Origin: Chryseobacterium balustinum
Lineage (GTDB): Bacteria > Bacteroidota > Bacteroidia > Flavobacteriales > Weeksellaceae
Direction: 5' to 3'
Length of the DNA: 64,000 bases
Assembly (NCBI RefSeq): GCF_900168205.1
Contig: NZ_FUZE01000003.1
Location: 186,001 to 250,000 of the forward strand
Positions 16,271 through 24,508 of this stretch are shown here, one piece after another. Made by a program: the position numbers and the translations under genes. Each line of letters begins with the position of its first letter. Within the stretch, counting starts at the first letter, position 1. The notes under the pieces are model-generated. The model saw nothing but the letters and a program-made list of their open reading frames with translations. It was not told where the DNA came from and ran no database searches.

Positions 16271-16313
16271 TTTTTGGCAATTGGTTTTAATCTTAAATCT
16301 AATTGCCAAAAGC
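16271..16313. other. Perfect inverted repeat, possible terminator
   Basis: TTTTGGCAATT (16271-16281) and AATTGCCAAAA (16303-16313) form an 11-bp stem around a ~21-base loop, 16 bp after the PhnA-like stop. It lacks a clear T tract on the plus strand. The rest of 16314-16524 is A/T-rich with no gene I can support. Confidence 0.5.
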
Positions 16314-16524
16314 TAATAAAAAAAAGGAAAGAATTGGACAGAGTACTCTTTCAAAGACCGGATTGCAGAATGCTAATTTTGGTCTGGAAGGCAGAAAGAG
16401 AATTAACCAAAAATTTCCCTATGTTGTTGTATTACAAAGATATCGAAATAAGTAGGATGAAAATTGTTAATTCGTTGAAAATTATCAACATACTAACATT
16501 AAGATACTTAATATTTTCTTAATA

Positions 16525-17463
16525 TTAATACTCAAAAGTAATATGAATTGAATTTTCAAGCTGATGAGTACTGAACATCACCATTTCTCTGCTTTTAAAT
16601 TTAATCTTGTTCCAGTAATGATTTCCTGCGAATCTGCTTTCTAAAACTTCTGCTTCTTCACCATTTTCAGAAATCTTGATCTGATGCGGATAATAAAAAA
16701 ATCTGGAAATAGGTAAGTCTGAAATTTCATTCTCACTGAAAATATTTACTTCCCCAAAAAGCTTTGCTACATAAGGATTGTAAGGGTTTTTATATGTTTC
16801 CTCGGCAGAGTTATTTTGAATCAGTCTTCCGTTTTGTAAAACGATAATTTGGTCGGTCCATGCAATAATATCCTGCAGTTCGTGAGTAGAAATTATCAAA
16901 GAGATATTGTTTTCTTTCACATATCTGAACAGTTTTTCACGAAGTTCTATTTTTCGGGCAAAATCAAGATTGCTGAATGGTTCATCAAGTAAAAGCAACT
17001 TTGGAAGTACAGAAAGAGCTCTTGCAATGGCAACTCTTTGCTGTTGTCCGCCACTTAAATTTTTTGGTAAAACATTCGCAAATTCAACCAAACCTACAAC
17101 ATCCAAAAGTTCTAAAACTTTCTCTTTTTTCTTAGCTAAATTAATATTAGAAATAAATTTACCCACGTTATCTGCAACCGTTGCATAAGGCATTAAATCG
17201 AAATTTTGTGCTACAAATTTCATTTCAGCTTCACCCGGAACAAGATTTCCTTTCGGTCCCATCAATTTTCTGCCTTCAAATAAAATTTCACCCTGATTCC
17301 AGTCGTGTAATCCGTAGATAAGACTTAAGAGTGTAGATTTTCCGCAACCGCTTTCACCTGCCAATGCAATAATTTTACCTTCATCCAGTTTCAGATTAAA
17401 GTTTTGAAAAAGCGGTTTTTCCTGAGAATGAGAAAAATATAAGTTGTTTATCTCTAATAGCAT
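16525..17463 (-). CDS. ABC transporter ATP-binding protein
   Basis: A 312-residue ATPase starting MLLEINNLYF at 17463; a longer frame to 17499 overlaps the promoter and is rejected. Walker A GESGCGKST is at residues 36-44, the signature is LSGGQQQRVAIARAL, Walker B is LLLLDEPFSNLD and the H-loop is STHEL. The C-terminal ~90 residues are beta-rich and look like a TOBE-type regulatory domain, as in PotA/FbpC/CysA importers. No permease or binding protein is encoded nearby, so the substrate is unknown. Confidence 0.92.
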   Translation of the reverse strand: MLLEINNLYFSHSQEKPLFQNFNLKLDEGKIIALAGESGCGKSTLLSLIYGLHDWNQGEILFEGRKLMGPKGNLVPGEAEMKFVAQNFDLMPYATVADNVGKFISNINLAKKKEKVLELLDVVGLVEFANVLPKNLSGGQQQRVAIARALSVLPKLLLLDEPFSNLDFARKIELREKLFRYVKENNISLIISTHELQDIIAWTDQIIVLQNGRLIQNNSAEETYKNPYNPYVAKLFGEVNIFSENEISDLPISRFFYYPHQIKISENGEEAEVLESRFAGNHYWNKIKFKSREMVMFSTHQLENSIHITFEY

Positions 17464-17467
17464 ACTG

Positions 17468-17475
17468 CAAAAATA
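17468..17475 (-). promoter_or_regulatory. Promoter -7 box of the ABC ATPase gene
   Basis: TATTTTTG on the minus strand, four bases before the ATG at 17463, which implies an almost leaderless mRNA and supports that start. Confidence 0.6.
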
Positions 17476-17536
17476 AGGGTTTTTGGGGAAGACTGGCATA
17501 TTTTTAGTAATTTAGCCATGCATAAATTATATCAAA

Positions 17537-18187
17537 ATGAAAAGAATATTATTTTCTCTCGCTATTTCCGCTTTGTTCACTGTTGTTTCTTGTTCTAAAG
17601 AAAAACCGGTAACAAGTGATACCAATGAGGTCACAACAACGAAAGACGGAAGCCGATTTGTTTTGGATACTTTAAACAGTAATGTAGAATGGAAAGGATA
17701 TAAGGTTTTTAAATCTGAAAATACGAGTCATTTCGGAACCATCAAATTTGAAAGCGGTGACGTAACGATAAAAGACGGAAAACTTGAAAGCGGAAAATTT
17801 GTGGCAGATATGGCATCTCTAAGTTCAGAAGATTTGAAAAATGATGCTGAAAAATTAGAGAAACTTAATGGTCATTTGAAAAGTACTGACTTTTTTGAGG
17901 TTGAAAAATTTCCAACATCTTCTTACGAAATTACAAAAGTGAGCTCGTCTTCAGAAGGCGATTACAATACCATTTTAGATGGTAATTTAACAATAAAAGG
18001 AATTACAAAACCTGTGCAGTTTAAAGCAAATGTTGCAGTAAATGGAGCAGAGGTAAGTATTGCAACTGAACCTAAAGACGTTATGCGGGAAGATTTTGGA
18101 GTGAAATTTCAATCTCCTGCTGCAAACGGAGTCATTAAAAATGAAGTGACACTTCAGATTAGAGTGAAAGCTTTAGAAAAAAAATAA
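17537..18187 (+). CDS. YceI family lipoprotein
   Basis: A 216-residue protein with a lipoprotein signal: MKRILFSLAISALFTVVSCSKEK, lipid-modified Cys at residue 19. The mature part matches the YceI beta-barrel, a lipocalin-like fold that binds long isoprenoid chains: LDTLNSNVEWKGYKVFKSENTSHFGTIKF, the GDVTIKDGKLESGKFVADMASL segment, HLKSTDFFEVEKFPTSSYEI and the NLTIKGITKPVQF strand. Ligand and role here are unknown. Probably co-transcribed with the small membrane protein 16 bp downstream. Confidence 0.93.
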   Translation: MKRILFSLAISALFTVVSCSKEKPVTSDTNEVTTTKDGSRFVLDTLNSNVEWKGYKVFKSENTSHFGTIKFESGDVTIKDGKLESGKFVADMASLSSEDLKNDAEKLEKLNGHLKSTDFFEVEKFPTSSYEITKVSSSSEGDYNTILDGNLTIKGITKPVQFKANVAVNGAEVSIATEPKDVMREDFGVKFQSPAANGVIKNEVTLQIRVKALEKK

Positions 18188-18203
18188 TTTAAACAAAACA
18201 AAG

Positions 18204-18467
18204 ATGAGTAAGGTTGTTTTAATAATCAGTATTGCTTGTCTGATATTTTTATTGAGTCTTCAGGTTCTTTATTATATTTCTTACAGCAATCAAATCATTC
18301 AGGTTTTTGGAGAACTATTTACAATTCCAGCCATGCTGTTTGTGGTTTTTGCATTTTTCTTGAGTTTGATTAATGTGCTGAGAAAAAATAAAGAGTATTA
18401 TCTGGTTTTTGGAATTAATATTTTTACAATTTTAATAAGTATCGCTGCAATAGCGTTTTTAGATTAA
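18204..18467 (+). CDS. Small integral membrane protein, unknown
   Basis: An 87-residue protein with three predicted membrane-spanning segments (about residues 4-26, 36-58 and 65-86) and few charged residues outside the loops. It starts 16 bp after the YceI gene and is followed by a terminator, so the two form a small operon. No family recognised. Confidence 0.75.
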   Translation: MSKVVLIISIACLIFLLSLQVLYYISYSNQIIQVFGELFTIPAMLFVVFAFFLSLINVLRKNKEYYLVFGINIFTILISIAAIAFLD

Positions 18468-18496
18468 ATCAAATCAGCTTTAAATAGCAATTATAT

Positions 18497-18526
18497 AATC
18501 TGTTTCTCATGAGACAGATTATTTTA
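18497..18526 (+). terminator. Terminator after the YceI operon
   Basis: AATCTGTTTCTC pairs with GAGACAGATT; ATTTTA follows. Confidence 0.75.
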
Positions 18527-18561
18527 TGATAAATTGAAAAGGTTTTTTAAACTGAAAATCG

Positions 18562-18569
18562 TATTTTTG
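18562..18569 (+). promoter_or_regulatory. Promoter -7 box of pheS
   Basis: TATTTTTG matches TAnnTTTG, 30 bp before the pheS ATG; no TTG at the expected distance. Confidence 0.5.
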
Positions 18570-18598
18570 CAAATACATTTTTTTGAAAGGGTAAAACA

Positions 18599-19609
18599 AT
18601 GATTGAAAAGATAGAAGAATTGCTTGTTGAGGTTAATGGCTTCAATACGACAAGTAAAGAGGAAATAGAAAACTTCCGAATCAAGTATAATGGGAAAAAA
18701 GGAGTTCTGAATGATTTTTTTGAAAAATTTAAAGAAGTTCCAAATGACCAGAAGAAAGAGTTCGGACAGAAAATCAATACTCTGAAGCAAGCGGTTAATG
18801 TAAAGCTGGAAGATTTAAAAAATGCTTCTGCTTCTTCTATTATTTTAGAAAAAGAAGATCTTACAAAACCTGCTTTTCCTTTAGATTTAGGATCTAGACA
18901 TCCAATTAATTTAGTGAAAAACAGAATTATTGAGATTTTTAAATCCATTGGTTTTGCCGTTGCAGACGGACCGGAAATTGAAGATGACTGGCACAATTTT
19001 ACTGCGCTGAATCTTCCGGAATATCATCCTGCCAGAGATATGCAAGATACTTTCTTCATCGAGCAGAATCCGGATATTTTATTAAGAACACATACTTCTT
19101 CGGTACAGATTCGTTATATGGAGGAAAATGAGCCGCCTATCAGAATTTTATCTCCAGGAAGAGTTTTCAGAAATGAGGCTATTTCTTCACGTTCGCATTG
19201 TATTTTCCATCAGATTGAAGGTTTGTATATTGATGAAAATGTGAGTTTTGCAGATTTAAAGCAGACGATTCAGTTTTTTACTACTGAACTTTTTGGAAAG
19301 TCTAAAATCAGAATGAGACCTTCATTTTTCCCCTTCACAGAGCCAAGTGCCGAGATTGATGTATATTGGGGATTAAATTCTGAAACCGATTATAGAATTA
19401 CCAAAGGAACAGGCTGGCTAGAAATTATGGGTTGCGGAATGGTAGATCCTGCTGTTTTGAAAAATGTAAATATTGATTCTGAGAAGTATTCAGGATACGC
19501 TTTTGGAATGGGTATTGAGAGAATTACAATGCTTCTTTACCAAATGAGCGACATTAGAATGTTCTTTGAGAATGATATAAGAACTTTAGAACAGTTTAAA
19601 ACATTGTAA
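18599..19609 (+). CDS. pheS: Phenylalanyl-tRNA synthetase alpha subunit
   Basis: A 336-residue class II synthetase subunit, full length. An N-terminal coiled coil (about 1-90) precedes the catalytic core with [13 protein letters not shown] (near residue 100), motif 2 around [13 protein letters not shown] and [25 protein letters not shown], and motif 3 with [18 protein letters not shown] near the C-terminus. It forms an alpha2-beta2 enzyme with PheT. pheT is not adjacent, which is common in Bacteroidota. A terminator follows. Confidence 0.97.
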   Translation: MIEKIEELLVEVNGFNTTSKEEIENFRIKYNGKKGVLNDFFEKFKEVPNDQKKEFGQKINTLKQAVNVKLEDLKNASASSIILEKEDLTKPAFPLDLGSRHPINLVKNRIIEIFKSIGFAVADGPEIEDDWHNFTALNLPEYHPARDMQDTFFIEQNPDILLRTHTSSVQIRYMEENEPPIRILSPGRVFRNEAISSRSHCIFHQIEGLYIDENVSFADLKQTIQFFTTELFGKSKIRMRPSFFPFTEPSAEIDVYWGLNSETDYRITKGTGWLEIMGCGMVDPAVLKNVNIDSEKYSGYAFGMGIERITMLLYQMSDIRMFFENDIRTLEQFKTL

Positions 19610-19631
19610 TTAATTTAACATAAATAATTTT

Positions 19632-19661
19632 TAATCCTGTGAATTTTCACGGGATTTTTTA
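19632..19661 (+). terminator. Terminator after pheS
   Basis: AATCCTGTGAA and TTCACGGGATT arms with one G-T pair, followed by TTTT. Confidence 0.8.
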
Positions 19662-19878
19662 TTAACTTTATAAATCACTTAAAGACGAATCTTTTTTAAG
19701 AAAAAAATACATTTTTTTATAGAATTCAGAGAATAAAGTATAAGTGTTGTGATAGGGTTTTTTCCGATTTACAAAATATATCATTCTAAACAAATGATAA
19801 TATACCAGAATGTTTTTGCAGTCTGTAACTAAGAGTTCAAATCTGATACTGATCGCAAAAAGCTTTAAATACATGTAT

Positions 19879-21618
19879 ATGAAGTCAACAGATAACCAAC
19901 CTAAATCGTTAAATTTTAGATTCAGAAAAATCGTTCATTACTCTCTTATCTTTTGTATTTTATTGATACAGCTTATCATTGCAGGCTTTTTTTATAACGA
20001 ATTTATCAATAGAAAGAATTTAGCATTCATTGAAAATCAATTAAAAGAAGTAAATTCTCTTGAAAACTTAACAGATAACTCCAGAAAAGAGCTTTTAAAC
20101 GCTCAAAATTCTCTTCAGCAATATCTTGTAAATGCTGACAAAAAGTATTTGGATTCTTATTTCGCATCTTTAGACAAATTAGGCGCAAATTTAGACAACA
20201 TTAATAGCTATGAGGCTAAATTTCCTAAATTAAAAAATATATTATCATTTCAAAAAAAAGACTCTTTAGGCAGTAAAAACCTGAAGCTTTTGGTTGATTC
20301 TACTTATCAATATTCTACCCAATCAAATTTCAAAGCTCCCACTCCTTTACCTTCGCTGAAAAAGTATGAGAGCAATTATAATTTGGATAAATATGATTTT
20401 CACGTAGAAACAAAAACGATTGCTGATACGGTTAAGAAAAAAGGTCTTTTCGGACGTTTGGGAGATGCAATATCCGGGAAAGAGAACGTACGTAAAGAGA
20501 GTACAATTATTACCGTGAAACAAGGAAAGATTCCGGAAGCAACTGCTATAAAAGCTGATGTAGACAGTGTAATGAATCTTGTTCAAAATTATTATACCGG
20601 AGAAATAAAGAAAATGCAGGTACAGGTAATCGGAAAACAAAATAACAACAGTAAATTTTATACCATATTTAATAAACTTCTTATTTACAGTAATGGGGTG
20701 ATGAATATTTACGATTTTGCGATCAAAGATTCTAAGGCTGATCTTGAAAAAGAATATGCTCTGCGAAATTCTGAAAACAATAAGATTAGAACAAATCTGA
20801 TTTTGGGAGCAATGGTTTTGATGTTTATTGTGTCTATATTAATAATGTATCTTACAAGAATCGCATTTATATATGAAAATCAACTCAATGCTGCCAACAA
20901 GCAGATTAATGAGAACCTTAATTTTAAAAACAGAATTTTGGGAATGTTGAGTCATGAACTGCGTTCACCCTTGAAGATTATTGGAATTTTCATCAGAAAG
21001 ATCAATAAAAAAACGAATGATGATAGCATTAAAGAATACTTAAAGTCGATCAGTTTTACCAATAATACCTTATTGATGCAGGCCAATCAGATTTTAGAAT
21101 ATACCAAAAATCAACATGTAGAAAACCAGTTAATACCGGTGGTTTTTAATCTTAAAAATGAAATAACTTCTATCTTAAATTCGATAGAACCTTATATTGA
21201 AACAAGAAATAATAAGTTTCTTGTTGAAGAAAATATAGACCCGAAAATTGAGGTGTATTCTGATAATACAAAGATCAATCAGGTTTTCATGAATATACTT
21301 GCCAATGCAAACAAATTTACTGAGAACGGAGAAATCAAGGTAATTACCAAAGCAGAATTTATCGATGAAAATACTGTTGCTTTAACAACCATAATAAGTG
21401 ATACGGGAGTGGGAATTTCAAAATCTGATCTCGAGAAAATATTTGAACCTTATTACCAAGGTGTTTTATCTGAAGATGTAGAAAACCTGGGTGCAGGTTT
21501 AGGATTGAGTTTATGTAAAGAAATTGTAGAGTTGTATTCTGGAAATATCTCGGTAGATAGCGAACAAAATATAGGAACAACAGTAAGTTTCACTATTAAT
21601 TTGAATGTCAATAAATGA
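19879..21618 (+). CDS. Membrane-bound sensor histidine kinase
   Basis: About 580 residues from the ATG at 19879. In-frame ATGs at 19873 and 19810 exist, but a TGTTTTTG promoter-like box at 19811 makes the longest form unlikely. One transmembrane helix (about residues 20-42), a ~270-residue extracytoplasmic sensor region, a second helix (about 312-334), a short linker without obvious HAMP, then the phosphoacceptor motif SHELRSP (His359), N box NILANANKF, DTGVGI and GAGLGLSLCK. The signal is unknown. Its stop overlaps the start of the response regulator gene (ATGA). Confidence 0.92.
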   Translation: MKSTDNQPKSLNFRFRKIVHYSLIFCILLIQLIIAGFFYNEFINRKNLAFIENQLKEVNSLENLTDNSRKELLNAQNSLQQYLVNADKKYLDSYFASLDKLGANLDNINSYEAKFPKLKNILSFQKKDSLGSKNLKLLVDSTYQYSTQSNFKAPTPLPSLKKYESNYNLDKYDFHVETKTIADTVKKKGLFGRLGDAISGKENVRKESTIITVKQGKIPEATAIKADVDSVMNLVQNYYTGEIKKMQVQVIGKQNNNSKFYTIFNKLLIYSNGVMNIYDFAIKDSKADLEKEYALRNSENNKIRTNLILGAMVLMFIVSILIMYLTRIAFIYENQLNAANKQINENLNFKNRILGMLSHELRSPLKIIGIFIRKINKKTNDDSIKEYLKSISFTNNTLLMQANQILEYTKNQHVENQLIPVVFNLKNEITSILNSIEPYIETRNNKFLVEENIDPKIEVYSDNTKINQVFMNILANANKFTENGEIKVITKAEFIDENTVALTTIISDTGVGISKSDLEKIFEPYYQGVLSEDVENLGAGLGLSLCKEIVELYSGNISVDSEQNIGTTVSFTINLNVNK

Positions 21619-22259
21619 ATAATTTAAAAACTAAAACCATTAATTTTTTACTTGCAGATGATCATAGCCTCATAAGGCAGGGCGTAGAATTTCTTATCGA
21701 AGAAATTGGTTTTGAAGGCGAGATTTTTCATGCATCAACGCTTCAGAAAGTTTTAGAAGCTGTAGGAATGCGACAAATAGAAATTGTAGTAATAGACGCT
21801 ATTTTTCCAGATGGAAACAGTCTGAATATAATTTCTGATATCAGAAGTCTTAAGCCAGATATTAAAATTCTGGTGTTTTCTGGAGTAGACGAAAGTACAC
21901 AGTCTATTAAATATATTAATGCCGGAGCCAACGGCTTCCTAAGTAAACTGAGTGAAGAAAGTGAAATAAAAGAAGCGATTCTCAAAATTCATCAAACCGG
22001 AAAGTATATCTCCTCTATTACCCAGGATATTTTAATTGATTCTTTGCAAAATCGAAGCAGCATCAATCCTTTACAAAAACTTACTGAAAGAGAGCTGGAG
22101 ATTGCCGAGCTGTACGCAAAAGGTTACGGGAATCTCGAAATTGCCAATAATCTTAATGTAAAGCAGAATACAATTAGTACCATTAAGAAACGGATTTTTG
22201 ATAAACTACATATCGAAAATGTAGTTGATTTAGCAGACTTAATCAAAAACTACCATTAG
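21615..22259 (+). CDS. LuxR/NarL-type response regulator
   Basis: A 214-residue regulator. The receiver domain has the acidic pair in LLADDHS (residues 15-16), the phosphoacceptor Asp61 in VVIDAIFPDG and a lysine in LSKLSEES. The C-terminal HTH is LTERELEIAELYAKGYGNLEIANNLNVKQNTISTIKKRIFDKL in family pattern (about 152-195). ATGA overlap with the kinase gene shows co-translation. Two matched palindromic/direct-repeat sites lie right after the gene, upstream of each RNA unit, and are its most likely targets. Confidence 0.93.
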   Translation: MNNLKTKTINFLLADDHSLIRQGVEFLIEEIGFEGEIFHASTLQKVLEAVGMRQIEIVVIDAIFPDGNSLNIISDIRSLKPDIKILVFSGVDESTQSIKYINAGANGFLSKLSEESEIKEAILKIHQTGKYISSITQDILIDSLQNRSSINPLQKLTERELEIAELYAKGYGNLEIANNLNVKQNTISTIKKRIFDKLHIENVVDLADLIKNYH

Positions 22260-22290
22260 TTTTATTCTTATTTATTTTCCTAATCTATTT

Positions 22291-22334
22291 TTGTAGATAA
22301 ATATCTACAACAGCATCGAAATACATCTACAACA
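22291..22334. promoter_or_regulatory. Putative response-regulator binding region, RNA unit 1
   Basis: Perfect 9-bp palindrome TTGTAGATA-AA-TATCTACAA at 22291-22310 and a second ATCTACAACA half-site at 22325-22334, exactly 22 bp (two helical turns) from the first. It is repeated with the same spacing before RNA unit 2. Confidence 0.6.
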
Positions 22335-22339
22335 AATAT

Positions 22340-22371
22340 TAGCAAGATACCTCTGTATCTTGCTATTTTTA
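22340..22371 (+). terminator. Terminator of the kinase/regulator operon, overlapping the unit 1 promoter
   Basis: TAGCAAGATAC (22340-22350) and GTATCTTGCTA (22355-22365) form a perfect 11-bp stem followed by TTTTT. The T tract is part of the conserved TATTTTTACAGTA box (22364-22376), so terminator and promoter overlap. Confidence 0.75.
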
Positions 22372-22377
22372 CAGTAT

Positions 22378-22850
22378 GAAAGATGAACGAAAAAAGAATT
22401 TATCAAAAAATTTTTTTAAGGTCATTAATCTAAAAGTCAGTTCAGAATTTTGAAAATATTCAAATAATAATAAATTAAAATATTGAAGCTGATTTAAAAA
22501 CACACATGATGAAAAAAAAAATAAGTGTCTGATTGCGGAGCTGAAAAAAAGCTCTGCAACTGGATACTAAAAAGTAAAACCAAATCAGTATAACATATAA
22601 ACACAAATTGATTAACCTAAGTGTCATCATTGCAGAGCTGAAAAGCTCTGTAAACGATGCCTTACAATCAATAAATATATTTATTAAATACAAATGATGA
22701 AAACTGTGAGTATAATCACAGATTTAAAAATAGTTTTTTTAATATGTATTTTAGGGATAACGTTTTTCATGGTAATAATCCCTAGAAATGATTTCAAAGC
22801 ATGTTAATTTAGGTTGGTAAGCCTTCGGATTTTTCCGGAGGCTTTTTTTT
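22378..22850 (+). ncRNA. Structured RNA unit 1 (multi-hairpin, motif array)
   Basis: No family protein is encoded here. Main structures: hairpin 22525-22567 (outer GTGTC/GATAC, inner GCGGAGCT/AGCTCTGC, loop GAAAAAA), hairpin 22621-22660 (outer GTGTC/GATGC, inner GCAGAGCT/AGCTCTGT, loop GAAA), CTGTGA/TCACAG near 22705-22722, AGGGAT/ATCCCT at 22753-22783 with a TTTTTCAT loop, and a terminator GCCTTCGG/CCGGAGGC at 22821-22842 plus eight T. Motif copies ACACAAATGATGA-like lie at 22496-22515, 22600-22613 and 22690-22703. Unit 2 repeats the plan with compensatory changes. A 37-residue ORF with one hydrophobic segment (22694-22807) also exists. Confidence 0.65.
22694..22807 (+). CDS. Possible 37-residue membrane peptide inside RNA unit 1
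   Basis: ATG at 22694 (second ATG at 22697) to TAA at 22805-22807. It begins MMKTVSII, has a hydrophobic core of about 18 residues (IVFLICILGITFFMVII) and ends in a short polar tail. The start overlaps the repeated ATGATGAAAA motif, and unit 2 has no matching ORF, so conservation favours RNA structure rather than a protein. Listed because small membrane peptides of this form can be real. Confidence 0.2.
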   Translation: MMKTVSIITDLKIVFLICILGITFFMVIIPRNDFKAC

Positions 22851-22975
22851 GCACAGCTAAATGAAGCGCTTTGTATTTTTATGATCATCAATAATTTCTT
22901 TTTAAAAATCTTCTAATCCAGTTGTGGGTCTATTGGAAATAATTGCAATAGCTGTTCATAAACAGCGCAATGTTT

Positions 22976-23019
22976 TTGTAGATAAATATCTATGCAGGCA
23001 TAGAAATACATCTACAACA
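22976..23019. promoter_or_regulatory. Putative response-regulator binding region, RNA unit 2
   Basis: TTGTAGATA-AA-TATCTA at 22976-22992 and ATCTACAACA at 23010-23019, with the same 22-bp half-site spacing as unit 1. The -7-like box TACTTTTA starts 73 bp after the palindrome start in both units. Confidence 0.6.
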
Positions 23020-23061
23020 AGTATGCGGAAAACATTTCTAAATCTTCCTACTTTTACAGTA

Positions 23062-23388
23062 CAAATGATAAACGAAAAAAGCTCAGTATTTTGAAAATAT
23101 TTAAAGAAAGATAGATTTAAAATTTGAGGTTAATTTCAAAAACACAAATGATGAAAATATATGTGTCTTATTGCAGAGCTGAAAAGCTCTGCGAAAAGAT
23201 GCTAAAAATAAACACAAATTTATTATAACACATAAACACAAATGATATAGCCCTAAGTACTAATAACAGAGTTGAAAAACTTTGTTATAGGTACCGGGAA
23301 AATTTTTCATAATAATACCTGGGAAAATAGTTCCACAAGTATGTTAATTTAGGTTGGTAAGCCTCGAGAGAAATTTCTGAGGCTTTTT
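23062..23388 (+). ncRNA. Structured RNA unit 2 (multi-hairpin, motif array)
   Basis: Homologue of unit 1. Hairpin 23163-23202 has outer GTGTC/GATGC and inner GCAGAGCT-GAAA-AGCTCTGC. Hairpin 23264-23287 has TAACAGAGTT-GAAA-AACTTTGTTA, where several base pairs differ from unit 1 but pairing and the GAAA loop are kept. A 24-base block (23341-23364) is identical to 22801-22824 and leads into terminator GCCTC/GAGGC plus T run. Motif copies: 23061-23069, 23138-23157 (perfect 20-base complement to the small RNA at 12.6 kb), 23211-23219 and 23234-23246. The sequence between the units (22851-22975) shows nothing else. Confidence 0.65.
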
Positions 23389-23583
23389 TTATTGGTCTAA
23401 AAAATAGTTAGAATGATGTGTTTATACACTTTACTTTTAGCTTAAAAGAAATTATAATCTAATAATACACGAGTTTTTTCATGTTTTCTTTAATATACTA
23501 TTTGTGCAATTATAACAAAAATAGAAACTTATAAGTAGATTTTTAGTCCACAACCCAAACGATAAACTGATACTCGATATCGT

Positions 23584-24354
23584 TTATTTAGTAAACTTTA
23601 GAGGAAATTTCACGTTTTTGTAATCATCAATACTTGCCTTCAAAGAACCAACTGCCAATTCAGCTTTAAGCAACAAAGGAATGTGATTGTAATCATTGCT
23701 TACCCACATTGTAACCCCTTCTTTTTCTTTAAAAACCCTACCGCTTTTTACAGAAGGAATAATTTTCAAAGCATTAATAGTTCCGAACTTTGTCTTTAAA
23801 TTTTCAGTTCCGGTCACTTTAAGCTGAAAAGGAAACATTTCATCATCAATCCATACATTCATATTAATAACGGTTCCTACTTTTAGTTCTGCAGGCGTTT
23901 TACTTCTTAGGTAATAAAAACATGAAAGCATGTCTTGTACGCCTTTTACAGACTTTATTAGCTTTGAACCATTTGCAGGAGTTTTTTTATCTGTTAAAAT
24001 CAATGTTTGATTATCGTGATTAAAAACGGTCTGAAAATGCTGTGTATAGCTACCTTCTTTTACATTTCTTACATAAAAGCTAGGCAATTCTGTATCGATA
24101 TTGATGTAGCTTTCATATAGATCTTCAACTTTAAAAAAAGCTTTTACAGCGCCCGTGGTTTGCCCAGTTCCTTTTACGTATAAATGTGGAACTCCTTTAT
24201 AGTTAACTTTCTTGGTTGTAAGGTTCGCTGTTCCTGCATTTAGAAATCCGTAATGTATTCTTAGACTAATCGATTCTCCATCTGCGACATTAGCCAGTTG
24301 AGAGTAACCCAAAAAGAAGGCGAATAAAGTGATGATAGTAAGTATCTTCTTCAT
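23584..24354 (-). CDS. DUF3108 family exported protein
   Basis: A 256-residue protein with a signal peptide (MKKILTIITLFAFFLGYSQ). The mature part follows the DUF3108 pattern: ISLRIHYGFLNAGTANLTT near the start, KAFFKVEDLYESYINIDTELPSFYVRNVKEGSY, QDMLSCFYYLRSK and the terminal TMWVSNDYNHIPLLLKAELAVGSLKASID. Members are periplasmic or outer-membrane-associated beta proteins of unknown function. About 190 bp (23395-23583) downstream holds no gene. Confidence 0.85.
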   Translation of the reverse strand: MKKILTIITLFAFFLGYSQLANVADGESISLRIHYGFLNAGTANLTTKKVNYKGVPHLYVKGTGQTTGAVKAFFKVEDLYESYINIDTELPSFYVRNVKEGSYTQHFQTVFNHDNQTLILTDKKTPANGSKLIKSVKGVQDMLSCFYYLRSKTPAELKVGTVINMNVWIDDEMFPFQLKVTGTENLKTKFGTINALKIIPSVKSGRVFKEKEGVTMWVSNDYNHIPLLLKAELAVGSLKASIDDYKNVKFPLKFTK

Positions 24355-24508
24355 AATTTACAGTTTACAAAAACGCTGCCAATTTTTTAATTATCAGCTT
24401 CTTGCGTCTATTTGATAAATCTCAGTTTTTTATTTGCGTATAATTAAATATGCTTCGCATTAAAATTAGTAAATTTGCAGCTACAAATTATTAAATTATC
24501 ATCATATT

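Noticed and set aside
16274..16522. 82-codon ORF after the PhnA-like gene
   Set aside because: It overlaps a perfect inverted repeat, has no recognisable motif and no promoter or start context; treated as non-coding.
19790..19798. ACAAATGAT upstream of the histidine kinase as a small RNA target
   Set aside because: Only nine bases match and the position may lie upstream of the transcript start; too weak.
19810..19878. Longer start for the histidine kinase
   Set aside because: The extra residues overlap a promoter-like TGTTTTTG box and are not membrane or sensor sequence; start at 19879 preferred.
22475..22693. 72-codon minus-strand ORF within RNA unit 1
   Set aside because: No conservation in unit 2 and composed of the complement of hairpin and motif sequences.
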